NCBI GenBank assembly: GCA_949451655.1
Contig: CASTST010000009.1
Coordinates: forward strand, 1-34,919
Source of the DNA: an uncultured Eubacteriales bacterium
Lineage (GTDB): Bacteria > Bacillota > Clostridia > Oscillospirales > CAG-272
DNA: 34,919 nt
Direction: 5' to 3'
Part shown: in pieces, positions 9,062-17,128 of the stretch
Layout of the letters: the number at the start of each line of letters is the position of its first letter
Numbering within the stretch: position 1 is the stretch's first letter
Program-made: the position numbers and the translations under genes
The notes under the pieces: generated by a model
The model's input: the letters and a program-made list of their open reading frames with translations, nothing else
The model's database searches: none
What the model was told of the DNA's origin: nothing

Positions 9062-9103
9062 AACACTCCGGGAGTTGCGTAGCAATCTCCCAGGGTGTTT
9101 TTT
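9062..9103 (+). terminator. Intrinsic terminator of ftsH
   Basis: A GC-rich stem pairing AACACYC-C-GGGAG-TTGC with GCAA-T-CTCCC-A-GGGTGTT around a short loop, followed by TTTTTT. It starts 14 nt after the ftsH stop codon. Confidence 0.85.
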
Positions 9104-9114
9104 CATTATTTAGA

Positions 9115-9530
9115 AAAAGCCTCCTCCCAGCAAAGGGGTGGCATGCTGCAAGACCAAATCTACGAAACCCCCCCCATGTGCAAAGAGGGCATAGTTGAGA
9201 TAGAGGGTGTTCATCAATGCCAAAAGTCCCCTTGTGAGAGGATCTGCTGCGCAGTTCCGAGGGTGGTATGCTGCAAGCTCCCACCATCCTCAAAGCCTCC
9301 CTTGTGTAAAGGGAGGTGGCTCGCTGCAAGCGAGTCGGAGGGATTGTTTGGTATAACTGTCGATTTAGCGATGCTGCAAACCACAGCTAAACAAGACAAT
9401 CCTTCAGTCGCTATCGCGACAGCTCCCTTTGCACAAGGGAGCCTTATAAAGCTTGGTGCTGTCGCGGGGCATCCTAGGATCCGCATAGCGGCTCCAGCAC
9501 AAGGTTTTTTTCTTCTTTCCCAATAATATG
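9115..9530. repeat. Repeat cluster between convergent ftsH and ABC operon
   Basis: The gap holds no gene. A complete element (9294-9444, listed separately) is flanked on the left by degraded arms at 9116-9260. On the right, at 9444-9505, lies an extension CTTATAAAGCTTGGTGCT and a segment with GGATCCGCATAGCGGCTCC. The extension matches CTTAYGAAGTTT...GTGCT beside copy 1 at 4454 and 4497. Confidence 0.7.
9294..9444 (+). repeat. Structured intergenic repeat, copy 2 (forward core, degenerate)
   Basis: Left outer arm CCTCCCTTGTGTAAAGGGAGG, inner stem CTCGCT-GCA-AGCGAG and GGATTGT. The degraded forward core starts CTGTCGATTT. Then ACAATCC, inner stem GTCGC-TATC-GCGAC and outer arm CTCCCTTTGCACAAGGGAG. 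It sits between two convergent transcription units, each with its own terminator. Confidence 0.85.
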
Positions 9531-9560
9531 AAAGAAACCGCCGATAGGCGGTTTCTTTTA
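9531..9560 (-). terminator. Intrinsic terminator of the ABC operon
   Basis: Perfect 12-bp stem AAAGAAACCGCC / GGCGGTTTCTTT with a 4-nt loop, starting 5 nt after the DUF4340 stop codon. The A/T-rich stem ends could let it act on either strand. Confidence 0.75.
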
Positions 9561-9565
9561 ACTTT

Positions 9566-11083
9566 TCAACTTTTTCCAAAGGCGGTGATTTCTTCACCGT
9601 TTAATATTCGAATCGTATCGTTCTCAATTTTCTTTACAAGATCCGTCAGCACATAAAACTCACCTACACCGTCGATTGTTACCAGCGAATGACGGGTGGA
9701 ATAGGGATAAAACCGATACACTGTTGCATCTCCTGCAAGGTTTGTTGCTGTGAAGGTCATATATGCATTGTCCGGATCTGCCGCAAATGCTTCCATTTCT
9801 TCCGGCGACATCGTGCCGAACTCGTCCGCAGCGTAATAATCCTGAATGGCAAGGGCGACCAGCGATTTATAAAAATTCCGGAACTGGGGAATATAATCCT
9901 CTGTCAGTTTTTTCCCTTCCGTTGTGACAGTCAAAAGCTGCTTCTGATTTTCGTCTACATCATGTTTCAGCTGAAATTCAGCCTGCACAGAATCGGTAGT
10001 TATCCGAATCTGCCGGATGTTTGTAATATACTGCTGATATACATATGGATCAATCCAGTCAATCAGGGAATATTCCAGATAGGAATGCGCCTCGCCGCCG
10101 ATAATACCGATTACATTTGGATACAGATTGGAATATACATAGTAGGTACCCTCTTCCGTCAGGGCGGAGAAATACAGCTCATATTTCCGGTTTGCATATT
10201 CAAATGTGATGCTGTGAGCAGGATGATCCAAACCAACTGCTGCAAAATCCTCCGCCGCAGCGCCCAGCTTATAGCAGGAATCTGCCCGCAGTTCCAGATA
10301 AGAAAAAATAATCTCATACAGCTTGTTGGAATCAGGATAATATGCTGTAGGATAATCCATGATGTTTTCTGCAAGGGCATTGGGATTGTTTTGCTCTTTT
10401 TTATCCTTCAGACGGATGCGCAGCAGCATTTCCTCATCCTGATACACAGTGAAATGATTGACTGTGTAGTAATCGTCCTGAGATATGCCGGTTGTCAGTA
10501 CAGGCGTTACATATTTTTCTATGGGAACCAGAATGGTGTCTGCAACTTCTGTTCCCAATACGTATACGCTGCGCCGCCCCTCCAGCATGCAGTAGTATCC
10601 GCCGCCGGTAAGCAGCCTGTCCCCTACGAGAACCGTGAACTTGTCGCCGCCGTTTGCTGTCACCGTCCATTTGGCAGACGGTGCATCCAGTCCGTATTCC
10701 GCGATTTTTTTATCGGATAAGTTGCTTCCCACTTTGGTTTTGGACAAGGTGTATGCAGTTACATTAACAAGCAAAGAAAATTGCTGTTCATCAAAGGGCA
10801 CGGCGTCGAACCCCTTGATCCGGAATTTTCCTTCTTCCGCCTGATAAAAGGCAAAGGAGCCATATTCGTTTTCTACTGCAATCTGTTCTATATCGCTGCG
10901 GGACAGGGATCCGAACAGGAAAAACCGATCCCCGCTTCCCAGTGCCTCTCCCGCCTCTGTTTCCGGTGGATTTTCACCTTCCTCTACAGTCGCCGTCATG
11001 GGACGAATGAGGAAAAAATATCCGCAAAGGAGCAGTGCAAACAGGGAGAGCAGTACAATAATCAGTATTTTCTGCCGTTTCAT
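9566..11083 (-). CDS. DUF4340 domain-containing membrane-anchored protein
   Basis: A 505-residue protein with one N-terminal transmembrane helix (about 6-26, ILIIVLLSLFALLLCGYFFLI) and a large extracytoplasmic region. The region carries DUF4340-type repeats, seen in segments such as YGLDAPSAKWTVTANGGDKFTVLVGD and VGLDHPAHSITFEYANRKYELYFS. An in-frame ATG further upstream (11164) exists, but the start at 11083 overlaps the preceding stop codon as ATGA and is followed at once by the membrane anchor. It is the last gene of the ABC cluster. DUF4340 proteins usually travel with GldF/GldG-like transporter genes; the cargo is unknown. Confidence 0.88.
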   Translation of the reverse strand: MKRQKILIIVLLSLFALLLCGYFFLIRPMTATVEEGENPPETEAGEALGSGDRFFLFGSLSRSDIEQIAVENEYGSFAFYQAEEGKFRIKGFDAVPFDEQQFSLLVNVTAYTLSKTKVGSNLSDKKIAEYGLDAPSAKWTVTANGGDKFTVLVGDRLLTGGGYYCMLEGRRSVYVLGTEVADTILVPIEKYVTPVLTTGISQDDYYTVNHFTVYQDEEMLLRIRLKDKKEQNNPNALAENIMDYPTAYYPDSNKLYEIIFSYLELRADSCYKLGAAAEDFAAVGLDHPAHSITFEYANRKYELYFSALTEEGTYYVYSNLYPNVIGIIGGEAHSYLEYSLIDWIDPYVYQQYITNIRQIRITTDSVQAEFQLKHDVDENQKQLLTVTTEGKKLTEDYIPQFRNFYKSLVALAIQDYYAADEFGTMSPEEMEAFAADPDNAYMTFTATNLAGDATVYRFYPYSTRHSLVTIDGVGEFYVLTDLVKKIENDTIRILNGEEITAFGKS

Positions 11084-12585
11084 CCGTTCCGTCTCCTGAT
11101 GTGCACCACAAGTCCCGCTGCGCCGATGAGCACAGGCATTGTCACGGTCAGAGCCACAGTCCACCGGTTCGCCTGGGCAGTGGTGATATCCATGCTGGTA
11201 TCATCCAGCACCTTCATTTCAATATCTGCTATGATCCGATCCCGTCCGGTCAGCCGCATGGTATTATATAGAATGTCTCTGTTGCCATAAGCACTGGACA
11301 GCAGATATGCCGGGTCCGTATAGTCTGCACTGCCGCTGACCAGCACATAGGAATAGTAATATTCGTTGTTTTCAATCCGGCTCTCCCGGGAAATGGTCAT
11401 GAGTGGCTGCGCTCCGGTAGAAACTGTTTCCCCGTTTTGAATCATTTGTGCGCTGTCATGGGACCAGAGAACCGGGGAAACGACCTTCGTGCCTTCCAGT
11501 GCCGGATCATCTTCCCACAGAATATTCAGGGGCATTGCGTTGCGCAGAATTGTTTTGGGCGCCCGGTCTTTCTCCAGTAAATCCAGATACAGGGACGCGC
11601 CAAGGGTATCTTTTTCAGCATACTGGGTTACAATTGCCTTGCCGTCTGTGGAAATGGCGTTGGCAGTGTCCCGCATGTAGGTATCTCCGTTAAAGCCGAT
11701 CCCCCATTCAGAAAGCAGTTCACTCAGGTTTGTCAGATTTCCTGCATATTCAGGGGAAGTAAATACCATCAGGCAGCCGTAGCTGTCCAGAAACCGGTCC
11801 AGCTTATCGATTTCGTTGGCGTCGCTGCTGTCCGCTTCTATGCCGGCGAAATCATATATAGGATTGTTGATGACAACAATCCGTGCGTCCTCATCAATTT
11901 CTTCTTTGGAAAGATCAATATTTTTTACCGTATATCCCGCATCGTTGAAAAGGCTTACCAATGCGGACGCGTTATCATCCACAGCTTCTCCGTGCTGGGT
12001 GGTCATATGCACTACAGGCAGCTCCGCGGAGGTCATGGACAGGATTGCGGACACAAATTTCTGTTCTGCCTGATATCCCCAGATTTTGCTGTACTCCTCA
12101 TCGTGCACGAAAAATGCGTCCATATTGAACAGACGGAATTCTGTGCCGCATTTCACAACTACAGAAGTGGTTTTGATATCCTGTGCAGCAGTGGTATAGT
12201 ATTCCTTGAAAAATCCGGGGTTTTTAATAATATCCACGCATTCCACATGGATGTTGTCAAATTTTGATTCCAGCTGCAGCGCTGTTTGATATACATAAAA
12301 CAGATAGGGGCTTGCATCCCGGATTTTGTCTGACTCTACGGTAAAGTAAATGTCGGTTTCCCCTTCCACATCCCGGAGCAGATCCAGTGTGGCGTCGGAC
12401 AGGGAATATATCTGATCCTTCGTCATATCCGCATACCAGGTGAAGTGATTTGCCAGGGCGAAAAATGCCATATTGAATACAATCACCAGGGCGATCAGCA
12501 GGGCGGTGATTACAGAGGACATGGCGGTGTACTGATTTCTTCTCTGCCGGCGCAGCTTTGCTTTTTGCAGTTTTTTAATGTTCAT
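11080..12585 (-). CDS. GldG-like ABC transporter auxiliary protein
   Basis: A 501-residue protein with a basic N-terminus, a transmembrane helix at about 23-45, a large extracytoplasmic domain and a C-terminal helix (about 470-492) followed by RRRNG. The central region (GEAVDDNASALVSLFNDAGYTVKNIDLSKEEIDEDARIVVINNP, then a YGCLMVFTSPE segment) matches the GldG/ABC_transp_aux family, an inactive ThuA-like fold. Start supported by TAAGGAGG upstream; it begins 12 nt after the permease stop and overlaps the DUF4340 start. In Bacteroidetes gliding systems GldG partners GldF and GldA. Here it is part of a Firmicutes version whose substrate cannot be read from sequence. Confidence 0.87.
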   Translation of the reverse strand: MNIKKLQKAKLRRQRRNQYTAMSSVITALLIALVIVFNMAFFALANHFTWYADMTKDQIYSLSDATLDLLRDVEGETDIYFTVESDKIRDASPYLFYVYQTALQLESKFDNIHVECVDIIKNPGFFKEYYTTAAQDIKTTSVVVKCGTEFRLFNMDAFFVHDEEYSKIWGYQAEQKFVSAILSMTSAELPVVHMTTQHGEAVDDNASALVSLFNDAGYTVKNIDLSKEEIDEDARIVVINNPIYDFAGIEADSSDANEIDKLDRFLDSYGCLMVFTSPEYAGNLTNLSELLSEWGIGFNGDTYMRDTANAISTDGKAIVTQYAEKDTLGASLYLDLLEKDRAPKTILRNAMPLNILWEDDPALEGTKVVSPVLWSHDSAQMIQNGETVSTGAQPLMTISRESRIENNEYYYSYVLVSGSADYTDPAYLLSSAYGNRDILYNTMRLTGRDRIIADIEMKVLDDTSMDITTAQANRWTVALTVTMPVLIGAAGLVVHIRRRNG

Positions 12586-12597
12586 GCTCCTGCCTCC

Positions 12598-13302
12598 TTA
12601 TGCAAACCGGCGCTTTTCATATACGCGCACCGTGAGGAACAGGAATACGCCGCACATGGAAAGATAGTACACTGCGCTGGAAAAGTCGAAAATGCCCATG
12701 GTAAAGTTGGAATACCGGCTGTAAATGGAAATCCAGTCCAGAATCTGCCGCAGCACGAAATTGTCCAGAATTCCGTTGAGCATGGCAAGCACTACAAGTC
12801 CGCACAAAACGCCAATGGTTGTAACGGCGGCGGTGAACTGATTTTCCGTGAGAGAGGACAGGAACATGCCGATTGCAATGAAACAGATTCCGATAAGAAT
12901 CATGCCGACAGTACAGCCAAGCACTCTGCCCCAGTTGGGATCTCCGTATATTCCAAGGGTTACAAAAAACAAAGAAGAAATTGCTACCGTTCCGAGAAAC
13001 AGGGTGAATGCGGCAAGAAATTTTGCCAGCACCAAACTCCACAAACTCACCGGCGCGGTGAGCAGCAGCTGTTCTGTTTTGTTCCGCTTTTCTTCTGCAA
13101 AGGACCGCATGGTCAGCAGCGGAATAAGCACAATATAAGCGATCATCAAAATCTGAAAATACAGCGACACATCAGTGGACTGCTCCTGCAATGTGGTCAA
13201 GCTGAATATAAATCCGGCGGCGCAAAGAAAAATTGCCATAAAAATATAGCCTGCCGGCGTTGTAAAATAGGCGCGCATTTCACGCTTGTAAATAGCAAAC
13301 AT
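12598..13302 (-). CDS. ABC-2 type permease (GldF-like)
   Basis: A 234-residue integral membrane protein with six predicted transmembrane helices. The N-terminal MFAIYKREMRAYFTTPAGYIF and the cytoplasmic loop LLTMRSFAEEKRNKTEQLLLTAPVSLWSLVLAKFLA are characteristic of ABC-2 permeases of the GldF/NosY group, the loop being the likely coupling helix to the ATPase. It lies 35 bp after the ATPase gene and 12 bp before the GldG-like gene, so the three probably form one complex. Confidence 0.93.
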   Translation of the reverse strand: MFAIYKREMRAYFTTPAGYIFMAIFLCAAGFIFSLTTLQEQSTDVSLYFQILMIAYIVLIPLLTMRSFAEEKRNKTEQLLLTAPVSLWSLVLAKFLAAFTLFLGTVAISSLFFVTLGIYGDPNWGRVLGCTVGMILIGICFIAIGMFLSSLTENQFTAAVTTIGVLCGLVVLAMLNGILDNFVLRQILDWISIYSRYSNFTMGIFDFSSAVYYLSMCGVFLFLTVRVYEKRRFA

Positions 13303-13337
13303 GTAAATTCCCTTGCCTTTCCTTCAATTCCGGTATT

Positions 13338-14294
13338 TTATTTTTTTTGTTTTTTACCGGGCTGTACGCCCTCGGTCAGCTTCAGGAACACATCCTCCAG
13401 AGAATATCCTTCCTGTTCCATGCCTACTACAGGCCACTCCCGCTGCGCCATGGCGAAAAATACGCCCTTGCGCACGTCCGTGCCGGGAGCAGATTCTACA
13501 AAATAGGAAAAGCTGTCCCGTTCTCTGTCTCCTGTAGCTGTGGCGCTGGTAACCTCCGGCACAGCCCGCAGCACTTCCAGCACTTCCTTCTGGGGGCCGC
13601 AGATGCTCACCCGGATCCGTGTATTCTGCTGGATGGTGCGGCTGATGCTGTTTGTTTTTTCATCGCAAAGTACCTTGCCGCCGTCCAGAATTACAACCCG
13701 GTCGCAAACTGCCTGCACCTCCGACAAAATATGAGAGGATAAAATCACTGTGTGTTCTCTGCCCAGTGTGCGGATCAGATTGCGCACTTCAATAATCTGT
13801 TTCGGGTCCAGTCCCACTGTGGGCTCATCGAAAACAAGCACTTTGGGATTTCCCACAAGTGCCTGTGCAATGCCCAGGCGCTGTCTGTATCCGGTAGACA
13901 GATTTTTAATAATGCGCCGGCGTGCGTCATATAGGCGGGTTACCCGGCAAATTTCCTCCAGATGGGCGTCCCGGTTATAGTCGCACTGTTTCAAGTCATA
14001 TACAAACCGCAGATACTCCTCCACCCGCATATCCCCGTAAAGGGGCGGCGTTTCCGGCAAAAAGCCGATCCGTTTTTTTGCCTCCCCGGGCTGTTCCAGA
14101 ATATCTTTGCCGTCTATGCAGACTGTGCCTGCATTGGCAGACAAATATCCTGTCATAATATTCATCGCGGTGGATTTTCCAGCCCCGTTGGGACCAAGCA
14201 GCCCCAAAATTTCCCGCTCGCCCACTGTAAAACTCACGTCATCCAAGGCAAGGTTTGTCCCATAGGATTTTACAAGATGTGAAACCTCAATCAT
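13338..14294 (-). CDS. ABC transporter ATP-binding protein (GldA-like)
   Basis: ATPase of the export complex, 318 residues from the ATG at 14294 (MIEVSHLVKSYG). This start has AAAGGAG in front; an upstream in-frame ATG at 14336 lies inside the promoter. It has Walker A GPNGAGKST (about 35-43), the Q-loop near GFLPETPPLYGDM, the signature LSTGYRQRLGIAQAL (about 133-147) and Walker B VLVFDEPTVGLDP, followed by the H-loop ILSSHIL. A C-terminal domain of about 95 residues (IRVSICGPQKEVLEVLRAVPEV...) is typical for ABC-2 exporters of this class. First gene of the four-gene operon. Confidence 0.95.
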   Translation of the reverse strand: MIEVSHLVKSYGTNLALDDVSFTVGEREILGLLGPNGAGKSTAMNIMTGYLSANAGTVCIDGKDILEQPGEAKKRIGFLPETPPLYGDMRVEEYLRFVYDLKQCDYNRDAHLEEICRVTRLYDARRRIIKNLSTGYRQRLGIAQALVGNPKVLVFDEPTVGLDPKQIIEVRNLIRTLGREHTVILSSHILSEVQAVCDRVVILDGGKVLCDEKTNSISRTIQQNTRIRVSICGPQKEVLEVLRAVPEVTSATATGDRERDSFSYFVESAPGTDVRKGVFFAMAQREWPVVGMEQEGYSLEDVFLKLTEGVQPGKKQKK

Positions 14295-14335
14295 TGATCC
14301 ACTACTCCTTTCCGGTGTGCAGCCGGAATAATACA

Positions 14336-14365
14336 ATTATATTGTAGCATATTGTTCTGCCGCAA
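14336..14365 (-). promoter_or_regulatory. Promoter of the ABC operon
   Basis: On the minus strand TTGCGG (14365-14360), an 18-nt spacer and a perfect TATAAT (14341-14336). It lies 41 nt upstream of the ATPase start, in the gap after the pyridoxamine kinase gene. Confidence 0.6.
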
Positions 14366-14379
14366 CTATAAATAAACTA

Positions 14380-15240
14380 TTAAATTTTTTTCGTATAGCT
14401 GCGGATTTCGTCTATATAATAGGGCAGCGCCGTTTCAAAATCCACGCCGTACCAGCGCCGGTCGGCTGCCGCCGCCCAGCATGCGGCGCTGCGGGAGGTG
14501 AACTCCACTGCAAGGGACAGCGCGTCGTCCAGACACATTCCTGCGGCAAGGGCACCCACGCATGCGGAAGCAAACACATCTCCCGTTCCGTGAAGAGGCT
14601 GGCTTGTCCGCACCCGCTCCCCGTAATAGGAAAAGACGGAGCCGTCCCGACCGTCATATTTCAGAACGCCCAGCTTGTCCGCATCACCGACAGGGGACAC
14701 GCCGGTGAGTACCGCGCATTTTGCACCCATGGCGCACAGTCTGCGGAGCAAATCTGTAAGCTGATCCCGGGTGAAGTCCTCCCGGTACGGTTCGTTCAGG
14801 AGGGCACAGGCTTCCGTCAGATTGGGCACAATCACGTCTGCCCGGGCGCACAAATCTGCCATATATCCCGGAAAGGTAGCGTGAAATCCGGTGTACAGCC
14901 TGCCGAAATCCCCCATAACCGGATCCACAAATACAGTCTTGTTTCCGCCGGGCAAGCGATCCAGAAACCGGGACACGGTGCCGGTCTGTTCCGGGGAAGC
15001 AAGATATCCTGTATATACAAAATCGAACGCGATTTTTTCCTGCTCCCAGGAAGCAAAGATTGCTTCCATATCCTCGGATAAATCCCGTTTGTATACGTGA
15101 GTGAAAGCGGTGTGGACAGAAAGCACCGCGGTAGGCAGCACTGCCGCTTCTGCGCCGGCGGCGCTGATAATAGGCAATGCCACCCCGAGGGAACACTTGC
15201 CCACGCAGGATATATCCTGCACAGTTAAAACACGTTTCAT
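14380..15240 (-). CDS. Pyridoxamine/pyridoxal kinase (PdxY-like)
   Basis: Phosphorylates B6 vitamers to feed pyridoxal phosphate supply. Starting at 15240 the product has 286 residues and begins MKRVLTVQDISCVGKCSLG, the standard start for this ribokinase-fold family. It contains VFVDPVMGDFGRLYTGF, VIVPNLTEACALL and the catalytic HGTGDVFASACVGAL near residue 220 (catalytic Asp). An adjacent ATG at 15243 is also possible; the GGAGAG site fits 15240 slightly better. A longer in-frame extension to 15993 runs through mntP and a repeat in another frame and is spurious. It lies 17 bp after mntP, in the same transcription unit. Confidence 0.92.
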   Translation of the reverse strand: MKRVLTVQDISCVGKCSLGVALPIISAAGAEAAVLPTAVLSVHTAFTHVYKRDLSEDMEAIFASWEQEKIAFDFVYTGYLASPEQTGTVSRFLDRLPGGNKTVFVDPVMGDFGRLYTGFHATFPGYMADLCARADVIVPNLTEACALLNEPYREDFTRDQLTDLLRRLCAMGAKCAVLTGVSPVGDADKLGVLKYDGRDGSVFSYYGERVRTSQPLHGTGDVFASACVGALAAGMCLDDALSLAVEFTSRSAACWAAAADRRWYGVDFETALPYYIDEIRSYTKKI

Positions 15241-15257
15241 CATACTCTCCATTTGCT

Positions 15258-15815
15258 CTATCCAAGTATATGTAAATGCTCCAGCACAATTTTTATGCCG
15301 ATGAGGATCAGAACGACTCCGCCTGTGATTTTTGCCCCCCGGAGGAACCGGTTTCCAAAGCAGCTTCCAATGAATACGCCTGCTATCGATAAAATAAATG
15401 TGACCAGTCCGATTATAAGCACACAGCCCCATATATTGCATTCTTCTGCAATCATGGAAAAAGCTACCCCCATTGCCAGTGCGTCCACACTGGTAGCAAG
15501 GGCAGGCAAAAACATCCCTTGGGGAATTGCGCAGCTTTCCTCTTCCCGGACGGCGTCTAAAATCATATTTCCACCGATCAGGGTGAGAAGGGCAAAGGCG
15601 ATCCAGTGATCGTAGGCTTCGATATACTGCAAAAACTGTGCACCCAAAAACCAGCCGATGAGAGGCATCAGCGCCTGAAACACGCCGAACCACAGTCCCG
15701 CGCGGCATGCGTTTCCCACAGTGATTTTTCCCATAGACAATCCTTTGCACACAGACACGGCAAAAGCGTCCATAGCAAGGCTGACGGCGATAAGCAAAAG
15801 TTCTCCAATTCCCAT
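15258..15815 (-). CDS. mntP: Manganese efflux pump MntP
   Basis: Exports Mn2+ and protects against manganese excess. The 185-residue protein has six predicted transmembrane helices in two similar halves. The conserved acidic motifs are SLAMDAFAVSV (Asp16 region) and ALATSVDALAMGVAF in the second half. Length and motifs match the family exactly. It is the first gene of a two-gene unit with the pyridoxamine kinase. In many bacteria mntP is controlled by MntR or by a yybP-ykoY manganese riboswitch. No such riboswitch is recognisable in the short leader, but an inverted repeat is present just upstream. Confidence 0.95.
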   Translation of the reverse strand: MGIGELLLIAVSLAMDAFAVSVCKGLSMGKITVGNACRAGLWFGVFQALMPLIGWFLGAQFLQYIEAYDHWIAFALLTLIGGNMILDAVREEESCAIPQGMFLPALATSVDALAMGVAFSMIAEECNIWGCVLIIGLVTFILSIAGVFIGSCFGNRFLRGAKITGGVVLILIGIKIVLEHLHILG

Positions 15816-15828
15816 ATTCTATCCATTC

Positions 15829-15871
15829 CTGTCCGTTTACTGTACTATAAATGTACGAGTAAACAGGACAG
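15829..15871 (-). promoter_or_regulatory. Inverted repeat in the mntP leader
   Basis: CTGTCCGTTTACTGTAC (15829-15845) and GTACGAGTAAACAGGACAG (15853-15871) form an inverted repeat broken by single extra bases, around a 7-nt AT-rich centre. It ends 13 nt before the mntP start, so it could be an operator or an RNA hairpin that affects ribosome access. Confidence 0.5.
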
Positions 15872-15887
15872 AAAATGCATAATTCGT

Positions 15888-15957
15888 AAAGGGGGGGCTT
15901 GGATTTCCGAAAGGCTCGCCCCGACAAAGGAAACTGCCGCGAAACAAAAATTCCCAG
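15888..15957. repeat. Degraded repeat arm fragments left of copy 3
   Basis: Stretches such as AAGGGGGGGCTTGGA and AAGGCTCGCCCCGACAAAGG resemble outer arms of the repeat family with mutations. No gene is visible. Confidence 0.4.
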
Positions 15958-15958
15958 A

Positions 15959-16153
15959 AGGCTCCCATGTGAGGATCCACTACGTGGCTCCATAGGGAGC
16001 TGTCGCCAAGCGAAGCGACAGCGACTGAGGGATTGTCCCTGCTGTCATTTTAAATTATCTGTAAATCGGCAGTCTATTTAAACAATCCCCCAGTCTCCGC
16101 TATGCGGAGCCATGCCCCAGTGGTTCGTTTCCGAACCACCGCACAAGGGGGCT
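15959..16153 (-). repeat. Structured intergenic repeat, copy 3 (reverse core)
   Basis: Left outer arm of the long type (CTCCCATGTGAGGATCCACT...CCATAGGGAG) and an inner stem GTCGC...GCGAC. The core lies reversed between GGATTGT and ACAATCC (TGTCATTTTAAATTATCTG then AAATCGGCAG). The right side has an inner stem CTCCGC-TAT-GCGGAG and an extended right arm with GGTGGTTC-like palindrome GTGGTTCG...CGAACCAC before CACAAGGGGGC. It separates mntP from trmB. Confidence 0.85.
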
Positions 16154-16190
16154 TTTGATTCCGGGAGGCTTACAATGTTTGTACAGACTG

Positions 16191-16919
16191 TTAATCCTTC
16201 CGTGCTTCTACCATATGAATGGGGAATCCCTTCGCAGTAAAATTGCGTTCATATTCCGTCATGATATTATTTTCTGCCCGTTCACTGCTGTGCAGGTCAT
16301 GGGTTACAAAAGTTACTTTAAAAGGAGACTGCTCCAGCATTTCGAGGGAATATGCAAACAAGCCGGCATTGTCCGTTTTAAACCGGAAATATCCGCCGGG
16401 GCGCAGCAGATACAGATACCGTTCCAGAAAATCCGGATGGGTCAGCCGCCGGCGGGCATGCCCCTTTTTCGGCCAGGGATCGCTGAAGTTTGCGTAAATG
16501 GATTCAAAAATCCCGCCTTCAAAATAATCGGTGAGCCCTCCTGCTTCCATGGGCATAAACCGCACGTTTCCGCGCATATTCAGGGGGATGTCCCAAGGCG
16601 TGTCCTTATATACCGTACCGTCCGGCGCTTCCCATCCCCCCTGGGGATAGGACCTTCCCAGTCCTCTGTCTATGGCATATTTCTCCATGGCGATGACAGC
16701 TACATCTGCACAGCGTTCCATGGCAAGGTAATTATAGTCTGCCTCCTGCCGGGACAGACCGCGGATAAAATCTCCCTTGCCGCATCCGATTTCCAGACGC
16801 AGCGGGAGTTCCTTCTCAAAATTGAGTGAAACCCGTCCCCCATCGGCGGGAACGGATACGGTCAGTGCGGATAAAACGGAAAGTCTTTCCTTTCCCCGCG
16901 GTTTTTTTCGCATTCTCAT
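16191..16919 (-). CDS. trmB: tRNA (guanine46-N7)-methyltransferase TrmB
   Basis: Methylates G46 in the tRNA variable loop with AdoMet. From the ATG at 16919 it has 242 residues and begins MRMRKKP, the usual TrmB N-terminus. It contains the AdoMet-binding LEIGCGKGDF (42-51) and FSDPWPKKGHARRRLTHPDFL (family motif NFSDPWPKKRHxKRRL), then GGYFRFKTDN. A longer in-frame reading reaches 17201 but passes through the upstream region without family similarity. No strong ribosome binding site is visible; AGCAGG lies 12 nt upstream. Transcribed away from the DUF1700-like gene across a gap with a long palindrome. Confidence 0.95.
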   Translation of the reverse strand: MRMRKKPRGKERLSVLSALTVSVPADGGRVSLNFEKELPLRLEIGCGKGDFIRGLSRQEADYNYLAMERCADVAVIAMEKYAIDRGLGRSYPQGGWEAPDGTVYKDTPWDIPLNMRGNVRFMPMEAGGLTDYFEGGIFESIYANFSDPWPKKGHARRRLTHPDFLERYLYLLRPGGYFRFKTDNAGLFAYSLEMLEQSPFKVTFVTHDLHSSERAENNIMTEYERNFTAKGFPIHMVEARKD

Positions 16920-16959
16920 ATTGCAATGCATCCTGCTTTTTGTTAGAATAAGTACATTG

Positions 16960-16985
16960 GCAAATATTTTCTGTAAAATATTTGC
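16960..16985. promoter_or_regulatory. Perfect 26-bp palindrome between divergent genes
   Basis: GCAAATATTTT, the 4-nt centre CTGT, and AAAATATTTGC: 11-bp perfect arms. It lies 41 nt upstream of trmB and 143 nt upstream of the plus-strand membrane-protein gene. A TGC-TATACT extended -10 for trmB is at about 17000. Likely an operator, or a leader hairpin of the trmB transcript. Confidence 0.55.
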
Positions 16986-17128
16986 ACTGCTGGATAGAGT
17001 ATAGCACATATGAAGAAAAAAATCCAGACCAAACGGCAGATTTGGACAGGGGCATACCTGTCCCGCACCCGGCATACAAATAAGAAGAGTCGCCGGGATA
17101 GAATCCGGATAAAAAGGAGGGCTTTCGT

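Noticed and set aside
15241..15993. N-terminal extension of the pyridoxamine kinase
   Set aside because: The in-frame extension overlaps mntP in another frame and begins in a repeat arm; the family start MKRVLTVQDIS is at 15240.
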